Shown here piece by piece: positions 34,921 through 44,750 of a stretch of 64,000 bases of DNA. The DNA comes from Anomaloglossus baeobatrachus (Eukaryota > Chordata > Amphibia > Anura > Aromobatidae). The translations under genes were made by a program, and so were the position numbers. Position 1 is the stretch's first letter, and each line of letters opens with the position of its first letter. The notes below the pieces were generated by a model that was not told the DNA's origin, made no database searches, and was given only the letters and a program-made list of their open reading frames with translations. The DNA lies in the NCBI RefSeq assembly GCF_048569485.1, contig NC_134355.1:661730215-661794214 (forward strand), read 5' to 3'.

Positions 34921-35909
34921 AATCTTTCATGTATTAATCTCAAAAAGTAACATACACCAGCTCTATCTCACTATAGGGTATGTGCCCTTAACATTTCTGC
35001 CATGAAAAATCATTTTGGGGTCATTTTGGAAGGTTTTCTGGTGAGTCCGTAAAAATGGCGTGAAACGCGGACAAAATTGTTCACAGCTGTGACTTTTGAG
35101 TGATAAATGCTTCAAGGGGTCTTCCCCATGCTGTTGCCATGTCATTTGAGCACTCTTCTGAGACTTTTGTGACATTTTTAGGGTTTCTCCATGCTGCCGG
35201 GGGGTCATTTCACAAAAATACTCGGGTCTCCCATAGGATAACATTGGGCTCGTTGCTCGGGCCGAGTACACGCGTATCTTGGGAGGCTCGGCCCGAGCTT
35301 CGAGCACCCGAGCTTTTTAGTACTCGCTCATCACTAATAAAGATCTGTCCTAAAAGGGTTCAAGTTACCTGCCGTACGGACCAAGTCTGAAAGACAACCA
35401 GGAGGGGACCCTAGATGCTCCAAGCCACGGCTCCCACCAACCAGAGACAGGTGCAGGGGAAGTAAGCCATCAGGTCACCCCACCGGCACTGGAACTAAGG
35501 GAACCAGTGGTGAGGACCAGCCTCCATCGGGTTGCCAGCAACAACTTTGTGAGTAAAGAACCAGTTACACTGCAATCCCTTGTGTGGCCTACCTTCTTTA
35601 CGCGCCCAAGCGTTATCAATGGATATAAACCACAACCACCATCATCTATTCCCTGGGGCCTGGCCCTACTTGCGGAGGTCCGCAACATCCCGGCTGTCAC
35701 TACCATCAGCCTCAGTAGTGAGAGACTGTGCAGCGGCAGCTCCATCTTTATAGCCGCAACTTCAAGTGGCGTCACGACAAAAATTTTATTAATTATCCCT
35801 GTAAATATATTCCCCCTTTTTTAAAAGCGACCCCCAGGGTCAAGGAATCGGGCACCGGCCATTACACCCATGACATTCCTCAGTGAAACCAGGCCTGGGA
35901 CTGAGTACC

Positions 35910-36697
35910 TGTCAGGGCCAGGTGGACGGGCAGACCCAGGAGGTGGATCCACTGGGCCGAACTCCTAGATGGTGGTAAGGGGTCCGGTAGCTGGAGCACT
36001 ATAGGCAGCAGAACAGTCCGTGCACAGGAGTATAACGGAGAAGTCCCTGGGACTACGGAGTCACTGGTGGTAGTCCGGGTGACGCAGCTCAGGTTCGGAA
36101 GCCGAGAAGATGTCAGGCGGGGTCCGGAACCTTTGGAGCGAGATGACAGGTCACCGCAGGGATACGAGATGGTACGGACTGTCAGGATGGCAGATGGACT
36201 GCGTTCGGGGTTCGGGATTCGGTCTGGACCGGATGGCGAGGCAGGCACAGCTCTACAAGAGAGATAGGTGAGTATATACACATATACACCAGGAGACCTG
36301 ACTCCTAGCTTAAGAAACACGAAGATCAGGCCCCGCCCCCTTGGACATAAACCCCCTTTATACCCTGTACCTGTTTTGCATCATTTCCTGTTAATGGACG
36401 CTGGCCCTTTAAGAAAGGGTCAATGACCGCGCGCGCGCCCTAATGCGCATGCGCGCGGCCCGAGTGCCAGAAGCCAGAGCAGGAAGCTGCGAGGAGGAGG
36501 CAGCAGGGCCAGGATGGGGCTGTGAAGCCGACGGACGCCGGGTGCGGGGACCAGGACGCTGGGGACGCGCTGGCAAGGGGTGCTGGAGAGCGGGGAGCGG
36601 CGGTGACCGGACCAAGGAACCGGGAAGCGAGACGGGGGACCCGGGGAGCGTGACAGGTGAGCCGGAGGGCACCACAGGGGACCCGGGGAGCGTGACA
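35910..36697 (-). repeat. 3' LTR of the chromovirus
   Basis: 788 bp, nearly identical to the other LTR. The pol frame ends inside it at 36440. The plus-strand C-rich run at 36702-36716, just next to it, is the purine tract of the element read on its own strand. Confidence 0.92.
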
Positions 36698-39600
36698 GTA
36701 CCCCCCCCCCCCACGCCCCCCTCCCCGCAACCGGGACAGGAAGGCACGGATCAGCGGAGTACCCACATTCTCCCGGGGCTCCCAGGACCTATCCTCAGGA
36801 CCATACCCTGCCCAGTCCACCAGGAAGAACTGTCGACCCCGTACGGTCTTCATGGCCACGATATCCCTTACCGCATAGATGTCGTCATCGGCTATAGGAG
36901 GAGGAGCCGAACTGGCAGCAGCGGAGAAGGGACCCAGGACAACCGGCTTGAGCAGGGAGACGTGGAATGAGTTGGGTATCCTCATCGTGGCCGGGAGCTG
37001 TAGCTTGTAGGAGACCTCATTGATCTTGTTCAGGACTTTAAACGGCCCGATGTAGCGAGGACCCAGCTTGTAGGATGGTATCTTCAATCGGACGTACTTG
37101 GATGCAAGCCAGACTAGATCTCCAGGAGAGAAACACGGAGGATCCAGACGTCTCTTGTCTGCGTGTCTTTTCATCCGCAGGGAAGCACGCCCAAGGGACG
37201 CCTTGACAGAGTCCCAAATGGTTGCAAAGTCACGGGCTACAGTATCAGCAGCAGGGACATCCGAAGAAGGGGATACAGGCAATGGAACGGAGGGCTGAAG
37301 TCCGTAAACGACATGGAAGGGAGAGCTGGAGGAGGACTCACTGACGTGGTGGTTATGGGAGAATTCAGCCCAAGGAAGAAGCGTGGACCAGTCGTCGTGA
37401 TGGGCGTTGACATAGTGACGTAAGAAAGAGGTCAATATTTGATTGACCCTCTCCACTTGGCCATTAGACTGGGGATGGTATGCAGATGAAAAGTCCAGAG
37501 TCACTCCCAGATGGTTGCAGAGAGCCCTCCAGAAGCGGGAGGTGAACTGAGTTCCTCTATCGGATACGATGTGAGATGGAAAGCCATGCAAGCGGAAGAT
37601 GTGATGTATGTAGGCGTCCGCGAGTTCCTGAGCAGAGGGCAATCCAGCCATAGGGACGAAATGAGCCATTTTAGAGAATCGATCCACCACGACCCATATG
37701 ACTGTGTGTCCGGAGGACAATGGCAAGTCTGTAATAAAGTCCATCGCTATGTGTTGCCACGGAACTGAAGGTATCGGCAGAGGCAGAAGACGGCCATATG
37801 GCAGGTGTTTGGGCGTCTTGTTCCTGGCACAAGAGGAGCAGGCAGAGACAAAAGCAGCGACGTCCGTGCGAAGGGATGGCCACCAGTAATGGCGTACAAT
37901 CGCACCCCATGTTCTCTTCTGACCAGCATGACCGGCTGTTTTCGAGGCATGACCCCAGTGTAACACTTTTTGCCTGTCTGTCTCAGAGACATAGGTCTTC
38001 CCGGGCGGTATCTGGGCCAGGGTGACAGGGGCCACCGGAATGATTTTGCTAGGACAGATGATGGGTTGGGTAGTCTCCTCCTCCTGCTCCATGGGCATGA
38101 AAGACCTGGACAAGGCATCAGCGCGTACATTCTTGTCCGCGGGTCGGAAATGGAGCTGGAAATCAAACCTGGCAAAGAATAAGGACCACCTGGCTTGCCG
38201 TGGGTTCAGTCGCTGAGCAGACCGCAGGTATTCCAGGTTCTTGTGGTCCGTGTAAATGATAACGGGGTACACTGCTCCTTCCAGAAGGTAGCGCCATTCC
38301 TCCAGAGCCAGTTTGACTGCCAAGAGCTCTCGGTCACCGATGGTGTAGTTGCGTTCAGGCGCTGAGAAGCTCTTGGAGAAGAATCCGCAAGTCACCATCT
38401 TCCCGGAGGAGGATTTCTGCATGAGCACTGCTCCGGCTCCTGAGGAGGAGGCATCCACCTCCAAGGTGAACTGGCGGTTTAACTCCGGACGGTGAAGTAC
38501 AGGAGAGGAGGCAAATGCCCGCTTCAGCGAGCCAAACGCGGCGTCGGCCGCAGGTGACCAGTCCTTTGGATTAGCCTCCTTCTTGGTCAAAGCGGAGAGA
38601 GGAGCAGTCAAAGCCGAGAAGTGAGGGATGAACTGGCGGTAGTAGTTGGCGAATCCCAGGAAGCGTTGGATTGCCTTCAGTCCAGAAGGAGGAGGCCAGT
38701 TGAGAATGGAGGAGACCTTCTTTGGATCCATCTGCAGTCCGGTATCAGAGATGATGTACCCCAGGAAGGGGAGAGAAGACTGCTCAAAGACACACTTCTC
38801 ATACTTCGCGTACAGACGATTCTCTCTCAGTCTTTGTAGAACCAGCTGCACGTTCTCTCTGTGGGTCTGGAGGTCCGGAGAGAAGACAAGGATGTCATCC
38901 AGATATACTACCACACAGAGGTAAAGAAGGTCCCGGAAGACGTCGTTCACCAGTTCTTGAAAGACGGCTGGGGCGTTACACAGGCCGAAGGGCATCACGC
39001 AGTATTCATAGTGCCCATCGCGAGTGTTGAACGCGGTCTTCCATTCGTCCCCAGAGCGGATGCGGACCAGATTGTAAGCACCCCGAAGATCCAGCTTGGT
39101 GAACACACGAGCTCCTCTAAGCCGGTCAAACAATTCAGGGATGAGCGGCAGAGGGTACTTGTTTTTTACGGTGATTTGATTCAAACCCCGGTAGTCTATG
39201 CATGGGCGTAAGTCGCCCTCTTTCTTCTTGACAAAGAAGAAACCTGCTCCAGCAGGAGAGGAGGATCTCCGGATGAATCCCCTTGCCAGGCTCTCTGTGA
39301 TGTAAGTAGACATGGCCCTTGTTTCGGCTGGAGACAATGGATATATCCGTCCTCGAGGTGGTGTAGTTCCAGGGAGCAGGTCAATGGCACAATCGTAGGG
39401 ATGATGTGGCGGAAGTACCTCGGATTCCTTTTTATCAAAGACGTCTGCAAAGGACCAATAGGCCGAGGGCAGCCCCGGTAGGTTCTCTGGAACCGGAGGT
39501 CGTCGGATGGGTTGTATGGTCTTCAGGCACTTCTCATGGCACGAAGAGCCCCATCGGGTGATTTCGCCAGTGCCCCAGCTGACTGATGGTTCGTGTGTCC

Positions 39601-39946
39601 GCAACCAGGGAAGTCCCAGCAGGATTTGATGGGACATGTGTGGGAGGACGTAGAGAGCGATGTTCTCGGTGTGCAGGGCACCGATACGCAGTTCCACCGG
39701 CTTGGTGATCCAGGAGATGGTGTCAGAGAGGGGTCTCCCATCCACAGAGGCAATCACGAGGGGCTTGTCAAGTGGAGTAACAGGCACCTGGTACTTGTCC
39801 ACCGTGGCCTGCTGGATGAAATTGCCTGCTGCCCCGGAATCGAGGTATGCCTCAGCCGTGAACTGCGTCTCTCCCGTTGTCACTTGCACAGTCCATGTAA
39901 CCGGGTCTGAGAGAGTCCCAGCACCTAGGGTGGCCTCTCCTACCAA
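36440..39946 (-). CDS. Pol polyprotein of the chromovirus
   Basis: 1168 residues beginning just after gag in another frame. Order: aspartic protease (YLDSGAAGNFI, about residue 34), reverse transcriptase (VVYLDDILVFS, about 345), RNase H (YTDHKNLEYL, about 565), integrase with HHCC finger (HASKTAGHAG ... CSSCARNK, about 670) and DDE core (MDFITDLP, about 740; SDRGTQF, about 797; HPQSNGQVERVN, about 832), then a chromodomain (YAVRDIVAMK ... FLVDWAGYGPEDRSWEP, about 1045-1085). The tail runs into the LTR. Typical order and length for a chromovirus. Confidence 0.92.
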   Translation of the reverse strand: MVGEATLGAGTLSDPVTWTVQVTTGETQFTAEAYLDSGAAGNFIQQATVDKYQVPVTPLDKPLVIASVDGRPLSDTISWITKPVELRIGALHTENIALYVLPHMSHQILLGLPWLRTHEPSVSWGTGEITRWGSSCHEKCLKTIQPIRRPPVPENLPGLPSAYWSFADVFDKKESEVLPPHHPYDCAIDLLPGTTPPRGRIYPLSPAETRAMSTYITESLARGFIRRSSSPAGAGFFFVKKKEGDLRPCIDYRGLNQITVKNKYPLPLIPELFDRLRGARVFTKLDLRGAYNLVRIRSGDEWKTAFNTRDGHYEYCVMPFGLCNAPAVFQELVNDVFRDLLYLCVVVYLDDILVFSPDLQTHRENVQLVLQRLRENRLYAKYEKCVFEQSSLPFLGYIISDTGLQMDPKKVSSILNWPPPSGLKAIQRFLGFANYYRQFIPHFSALTAPLSALTKKEANPKDWSPAADAAFGSLKRAFASSPVLHRPELNRQFTLEVDASSSGAGAVLMQKSSSGKMVTCGFFSKSFSAPERNYTIGDRELLAVKLALEEWRYLLEGAVYPVIIYTDHKNLEYLRSAQRLNPRQARWSLFFARFDFQLHFRPADKNVRADALSRSFMPMEQEEETTQPIICPSKIIPVAPVTLAQIPPGKTYVSETDRQKVLHWGHASKTAGHAGQKRTWGAIVRHYWWPSLRTDVAAFVSACSSCARNKTPKHLPYGRLLPLPIPSVPWQHIAMDFITDLPLSSGHTVIWVVVDRFSKMAHFVPMAGLPSAQELADAYIHHIFRLHGFPSHIVSDRGTQFTSRFWRALCNHLGVTLDFSSAYHPQSNGQVERVNQILTSFLRHYVNAHHDDWSTLLPWAEFSHNHHVSESSSSSPFHVVYGLQPSVPLPVSPSSDVPAADTVARDFATIWDSVKASLGRASLRMKRHADKRRLDPPCFSPGDLVWLASKYVRLKIPSYKLGPRYIGPFKVLNKINEVSYKLQLPATMRIPNSFHVSLLKPVVLGPFSAAASSAPPPIADDDIYAVRDIVAMKTVRGRQFFLVDWAGYGPEDRSWEPRENVGTPLIRAFLSRLRGGGRGGGGYCHAPRVPCGALRLTCHAPRVPRLASRFLGPVTAAPRSPAPLASASPASWSPHPASVGFTAPSWPCCLLLAASCSGFWHSGRAHAH

Positions 39947-39948
39947 CC

Positions 39949-40893
39949 CTAGGCTTTGGAGTTTCCCGGCCTCTCAGGACAGGAGCGTAGCAGGTGTGTA
40001 TCCTCTCCGCAGTAAAAGCAGAGGCCCTTGGCGAGCCGCTCAGCTCTACGTTGTTCAGACTGCCGCACTCTGTCGATCTGCATGGGCTCGTGGACGGGGA
40101 CCCCAGCTGTCGAAGACTGAAGTACGGCGGGCTTCTGCGGAGGAGAGGAATGCCGTACCGGTCGTCTCTCACGGGACACTTCCTTGGATCGCTCCTGAAA
40201 GCGGATGTCCACTCGAGTCGCTAGGGTAATCAGGGCATCCAGGGTGGTCGGTACGTCACGACCCGCCAGCTCATCTTTAATTCGCCCCGAGAGTCCTTCC
40301 CAGAAGGCGGCGGTTAGGGCCTCGTTGTTCCACCCGAGTTCCGAAGCCAAGGTGCGAAACCGGATTGCGTATTGGCCCACCGTCAGAGTCCCCTGACGCA
40401 GCCGGAGAAGAGACGAAGCAGACGCGGAGGCGCGTCCGGGCTCATCAAAGGTGCCACGGAATGCCTGCAGGAAGTCCTGGATGTTCGTGGTCACAGGATC
40501 CCCCTTCTCCCACAAGGGGTTCATCCACGCCAGTGCCTCACCCTCTAGATGGGACATGATGAAGGCGACCTTGGCTTGATCAGAGGCAAACAAATGCGGC
40601 AGCTGCGTGAAATGGAGGGAGCATTGGTTTAAGAATCCCCTGCAGGTCTTGGGGTCTCCGGCGTACCGGGGTGGTGAGGCCAAACGAAGTCTGGAAGTAT
40701 CTGAAGAAGTCGCCACGGGAGCTGGAGCCGTGGCTTGACTAGTGGAGGCCCGGGATGCTGAAGACGTGACTGCCGCTTGTAGCGTGTTCAGGCGGGCGTC
40801 CACAGAAGACATAAATTGCAGCATGGGGGTCTGAGTCTCACGCTGGCGTTGGAGTTCCTCCTGTACGGCTGCTAGTGCTGCAGCGGGATCCAT
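39949..40893 (-). CDS. Gag-like protein of the chromovirus
   Basis: 314 residues from an ATG only 13 bases after the 5' LTR. The N-terminus (AALAAVQEELQRQRETQ) looks helical; the middle has the capsid-type region with LASPPRYAGDPKTCRGFLNQ and FRTLASELGWN; the end has one CCHC knuckle (CFYCGEDTHLLRSC, C-x2-C-x4-H-x4-C). The pattern fits retrotransposon Gag of this group. Confidence 0.88.
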   Translation of the reverse strand: MDPAAALAAVQEELQRQRETQTPMLQFMSSVDARLNTLQAAVTSSASRASTSQATAPAPVATSSDTSRLRLASPPRYAGDPKTCRGFLNQCSLHFTQLPHLFASDQAKVAFIMSHLEGEALAWMNPLWEKGDPVTTNIQDFLQAFRGTFDEPGRASASASSLLRLRQGTLTVGQYAIRFRTLASELGWNNEALTAAFWEGLSGRIKDELAGRDVPTTLDALITLATRVDIRFQERSKEVSRERRPVRHSSPPQKPAVLQSSTAGVPVHEPMQIDRVRQSEQRRAERLAKGLCFYCGEDTHLLRSCPERPGNSKA

Positions 40894-40904
40894 GGCCTGA
40901 TCTT
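40894..40904 (-). promoter_or_regulatory. Candidate self-priming site of the chromovirus
   Basis: In sense orientation the leader reads AAGATCAGGCC directly after the LTR; the LTR contains GGCCTGATCTT (41329-41319), an exact 11-base complement. No tRNA 3' end match is obvious to me. Tf1 and sushi-type chromoviruses use this kind of intramolecular priming. Confidence 0.6.
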
Positions 40905-40906
40905 AC

Positions 40907-41694
40907 TGTCAGGGCCAGGTGGACGGGCAGACCCAGGAGGTGGATCCACTGGGCCGAACTCCTAGATGGTGGTAAGGGGTCCGGTAGCTGGAGCACTATA
41001 GGCAGCAGAACAGTCCGTGCACAGGAGTATAACGGAGAAGTCCCTGGGACTACGGAGTCACTGGTGGTAGTCCGGGTGACGCAGCTCAGGTTCGGAAGCC
41101 GAGAAGATGTCAGGCGGGGTCCGGAACCTTTGGAGCGAGATGACAGGTCACCGCAGGGATCCGAGATGGTACGGACTGTCAGGATGGCAGATGGACTGCG
41201 TTCGGGGTTCGGGATTCGGTCTGGACCGGATGGCGAGGCAGGCACGGCTCTACAAGAGAGATAGGTGAGTATATACACATATACACCAGGAGACCTGACT
41301 CCTAGCTTAAGAAACACGAAGATCAGGCCCCGCCCCCTTGGACATAAACCCCCTTTATACCCTGTACCTGTTTTGCATCATTTCCTGTTAATGGACGCTG
41401 GCCCTTTAAGAAAGGGTCAATGACCGCGCGCGCGCCCTAATGCGCATGCGCGCGGCCCGAGTGCCAGAAGCCAGAGCAGGAAGCTGCGAGGAGGAGGCAG
41501 CAGGGCCAGGATGGGGCTGTGAAGCCGACGGACGCCGGGTGCGGGGACCAGGACGCTGGGGACGCGCTGGCAAGGGGTGCTGGAGAGCGGGGAGCGGCGG
41601 TGACCGGACCAAGGAACCGGGAAGCGAGACGGGGGACCCGGGGAGCGTGACAGGTGAGCCGGAGGGCAGCACAGGGGACCCGGGGAGCGTGACA
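40907..41694 (-). repeat. 5' LTR of the chromovirus
   Basis: 788 bp. In element orientation it begins at 41694 and ends at 40907. It contains GC-rich upstream sequence (GCGCGCGCGCGGTCATTG-like) and, at 41329-41319, GGCCTGATCTT in sense, complementary to the leader. Confidence 0.92.
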
Positions 41695-42050
41695 GTACCC
41701 CATAGCTCTGGGGTGCGACATATGCATAGGCTTTGTGAGGTTCAGAGTCCCTCCCTTATAGACACACATGACATGCCCAGATAAGGTAATACAATATTAA
41801 AATTACAGTTATCGGGGACTACTGGTGAGTGTTGGTTTTATTTTCCCCTCTAAAATGTTATATACTGTAGTCATAGGGGACGGGGAAATATGCTGACTAG
41901 TGAGAAATGGCCCGGCTATTAGGTTATGGAAGAGGTGGGGTTTCTTTTTTCTCTTTTAACTTTTGCAGTAAATACAAATCATTATACAGGATAAAAGGTT
42001 TCCTAACATTTTTTCCTGGAAAATCTATTTTACCTCAATTTTGTATGTTT
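41695..42050. other. Unassigned sequence
   Basis: Flank of the chromovirus, AT-rich; no gene or repeat end that I can support. Confidence 0.35.
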
Positions 42051-43052
42051 AAGGCCTAAGCCACACGGCATGAAAATCGGAGCGAGTGCAATGCGATAAA
42101 ACATCGCATTCCACTCGGACCAATATTAGACTGTGTGTCAGCGCCCATGAGCGATTATTTTCTCAGCCCTAATCGGACCGAGAAAACAATTGCAGCATGA
42201 TGCAATTGTAGTGCGGTCCTTGTTTCTCTCACACCCATTCAAGTCTATGGGGCGAGAGAAAGATCGCACTGCATTCGCGGTACACCGGTGTACTGCGAGT
42301 GCAGAGTGAGAATGGCAATAGCCGGCTACGGAGGAGAGAGGGAGATAAATCCCTCCCACACTTTTCACCTGTGCCTCTGTGCCCACTGCACAGTCTGCAT
42401 GTTTTTATTCTGCTACAATAAAATCAAGTTTTATTTCTACAAAATCTCCATGATGCTGGATTTTTTCCTTTGCTGATATCCATTGCCGCCCGGGCCAGGG
42501 TGTTTCATTGCATCAGTGCAGAATCCAGGAGTGAAGAGGGGTGAGCTGACCTTTTTTATTCTTATAAATCCCTCCCCTCCGCAGCTCCAGCCCTCCGTTC
42601 CTCAGCGCTGGCCTGCCCCTTCTCAGTGCAGGCCCTCCTCAGTGCAGGCCGTCCTCAGCTCCAGCCCTCCCCTCCTGAGCGCTGGCCCGCCCCTCCTCAG
42701 TGCAGGCCCTCCTCAGTGCAAGCCCTCCTCAGTGCAGGCCCTCCTCAGCTCCAGCCCTCCCCTCCTGAGCGCTGGGCCGCCCCTCCTCAGTGCAGGCCCT
42801 CTTCAGTGCAGGCCCTCCTCAGTGCAGGCCCTCCTCAGTGCTGACCCTCCCCTCTTCAGTGCCGGGCCTCCCCTCCTCAGCGCTGGCCCTCCCCTCCTCA
42901 GTGCCGGCCCGCCCTCCCGCAGCTGTGGTCCGATCACATGATCGGACCTTAGTCGCAGTGACACACGCATGACACTTGGCTCCTGCTGTGCTGCCAGTGT
43001 GATCCTAGTGTTATGCGAGGATCACACTAATCCCCCGTGTGGCCCCGGCCTT
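42051..43052. mobile_element. MITE with AAGGCC...CACACGG ends and internal minisatellite
   Basis: The left end AAGGCCTAAGCCACACGG is mirrored by CCGTGTGGCCCCGGCCTT at the right. GCGATAAAACATCGC and other short hairpins follow the left end; CCGATCACATGATCGG lies near the right. No transposase. The target duplication cannot be settled by eye. Confidence 0.75.
42585..42910 (+). repeat. Minisatellite, unit about 16-17 bp
   Basis: Units on the theme CTCCTCAGTGCAGGCC, with CAGCTCCAGCCCTCC and GAGCGCTGGCC variants, about eighteen in all. Confidence 0.9.
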
Positions 43053-43054
43053 AT

Positions 43055-43325
43055 TGTTAGTCCCCAAAAGGGGAGTGATACTCTGACAACATTGTTCTCA
43101 GGAGCGACCTGGGAGTCAGAGATTCCATTTGTTCCCGTTCCATTTGAGCACTGTTTCCACCCACGGCAATGAATTTCCTGCCCCCCTCAGACCTCCTGTT
43201 AGAGTTTTCCGAAACAAATGCTTGAGTTTCCCATTGACTTCCATTATACTGTGTATTGGAGTCGTGCCCATCCGAATGTCTGACCTGCTCGATTCGAGCA
43301 CCAACACTTCAGCATTTTAGTGCTG
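43055..43325 (+). mobile_element. Worn end fragment of the hAT family
   Basis: GACCTGGGAGTCAGAGATTC and CATTTGAGCACTGTTTCC match, in inverse, the hAT relative near 15420-15500, and CATTTGAGCACTCTTCTGAG near 35140 of the large element. It ends with ATTCGAGCACC and TAGTGCTGATTCATTA, a worn terminal repeat. Confidence 0.5.
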
Positions 43326-43611
43326 ATTCATTAATATTTATTACTATGGAATTGGAAAAAAATCAGCAATGCAAGAATCAATTCTGCATAAATAAAGTGT
43401 CTCTATAATTGGAGCATCTGAATATGCTGGATATTGTTATGAAATGTCAAAAGCAGTGTGTTTTTTTACTAGTATCAAATAAAAGGCGACATTAAACAAA
43501 TATTTTAATTTGTATTTGTAAAATAAAAGTTTCATAAATGAATATTTCACAATATGTACATTATTATGATATCATTGTCTATGTATATTATAGTAACTCA
43601 GAAATAATATG

Positions 43612-43617
43612 TTTATT
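43612..43617 (-). promoter_or_regulatory. Possible polyadenylation signal of the CYP2-like gene
   Basis: AATAAA on the minus strand (AATAAACATATT) 32 bases after the stop. It gives a very short 3' UTR; a second TTTATT on the plus strand at 43335 is an alternative. Confidence 0.4.
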
Positions 43618-43648
43618 AAGGCATATCCATTGCCATATTATTATTTTC

Positions 43649-43827
43649 TTATCTGCGAGGAATCGCACATATTTCATGGGGTATTGGGGCATTAGTGAAC
43701 CCCACGGCTGGATTGAGGTCCAGTTCTGCCCCTGGTGGGGCCCGGAATGTGAAGTTCTGTAGCAGAGTTGTGAAGAACAGGAAAAGCTCCATTTTTGCCA
43801 AGTTCTCTCCGGCACAACTTCTCTTAC
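43649..43827 (-). CDS. CYP2-like exon 9 (haem ligand and C-terminus)
   Basis: 179 bases from the acceptor CTCATCCAG to TAA at 43651-43649. It encodes [19 protein letters not shown], then [18 protein letters not shown] and the end HEICAIPRR. The Cys in RSCAG is the fifth ligand of the haem iron. Confidence 0.96.
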
Positions 43828-44701
43828 CTGGATGAGATAGAATAAGAAAGTTTAATGGCTGTCAAAGTACAAGTAACAGAGATAGGTATATATGGTACAA
43901 TGGCAATAGGTGCACGAGGAGCTTTAGTTGGTAGAGACCTCTCTAGATGGGTCAATAGAATCAGCTGATCATTGGGCCATCTAAACATACCATGAAAGTG
44001 TTGGTTCTTAAGGTTATTGGATTGTTTATGTTGGTATTACAGGGTATCTGTATCTGTCATTGTAGAAAAACATGGTAGGGGTTTAGATCCTGATTTCAGC
44101 AATATGTCACTTACTGGGCTGTGTATTGCTGTTTCAATAAAATCAGTGTTTTATCAGCAGGAGAATATCACTGCTGGATTACCTGCCTTCTAAACCTTCT
44201 GCTGTTTTTAACCCCATACCCACCACTGATTAGCAGCTTTTAGACAATATACAATGTATAGAGAAAGCTACCAATTAGTGGTTTGGTCGGGGTTATACAG
44301 AGTTCAGCATTCTGAGCACTGCGAGATCCACAGCAGAGAAAACAGTGATTGTATCAAAATAATAGCATGTAGACAAGCAAGTGACACATCGCCGGAATCA
44401 GGGTCTCAGCCTCTACATCATGCTGCTCTCTGATTATATAGCAAAAACTTGGTGACTGTTTCTCCTTAAAAAATCATTTGTTTGCATAATATAGTTGATA
44501 TTGGTCAGTGTTAATAAGCCTAAAACGAGCATCAAACACTCGTTATGAGAAAAGATCTGTCCATGTAAACCCAATGGTCCTAAGAAGAATTTTAAGAGAA
44601 AACCTCTTTATTACCAAAGGTAAGAGGTTTCACTGGTTCAAAAGTCCAAACTTCCCTTTGCAAAAGAACATGTTAATATTGTGCAAATATTGGTAATGTA
44701 C

Positions 44702-44750
<49 letters not shown>

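Larger units (their letters stand above)
26453..35336 (-). mobile_element. Large hAT-superfamily DNA transposon, 8.9 kb
   Basis: Terminal repeats TAGTGATGAGCGAG (26453) and CTCGCTCATCACTA (ending 35336), with an exact 8-bp duplication ATAAAGAT at 26445-26452 and 35337-35344, the hallmark length for hAT. Inside, on the minus strand, lies a broken BED-finger transposase gene (33897-28714). Two solo LTRs (30379-31573, 32455-33106) sit within that gene. Two tandem arrays flank it: 184-bp units at the left and 118-bp units at the right, each with sparse inverse counterparts at the other end. Without the LTRs it is about 7.0 kb, large for hAT, mostly because of the arrays. Confidence 0.9.
25957..35868 (+). 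mobile_element. LTR-like element F (solo), split by the large hAT element
   Basis: The left part, 25957-26452, begins with TGTAGCATCCCTGAG...CTACA (terminal stem TGTAGC/GCTACA). The right part, 35345-about 35868, continues after the hAT element and carries GTGAGTAAAG at 35549 and GTGGCGTCACGAC at 35767. Without the hAT it is about 1.02 kb. CATG at 25953-25956 and 35869-35872 may be the duplication. It is closest to element G. Fossil. Confidence 0.65.
35910..41694 (-). mobile_element. Ty3/gypsy chromovirus, looks whole and young
   Basis: Two 788-bp LTRs (35910-36697 and 40907-41694), starting TGTCAGGGCC and ending GAGCGTGACA on the plus strand, enclose gag and pol on the minus strand. Both ends carry the duplication GTACC (35905-35909, 41695-41699). 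The LTRs differ at about three sites by eye, so the insertion is recent. The Pol C-terminus has a chromodomain, placing it among the chromoviruses. The leader after the 5' LTR suggests priming by the RNA's own 5' end, as in Tf1/sushi relatives. Confidence 0.93.

Noticed and set aside
41440-41784. Open frames in the LTR and its flank (also 36443-36970)
   Set aside because: They arise from GC-rich LTR sequence on the strand opposite to gag and pol and appear in both LTR copies.
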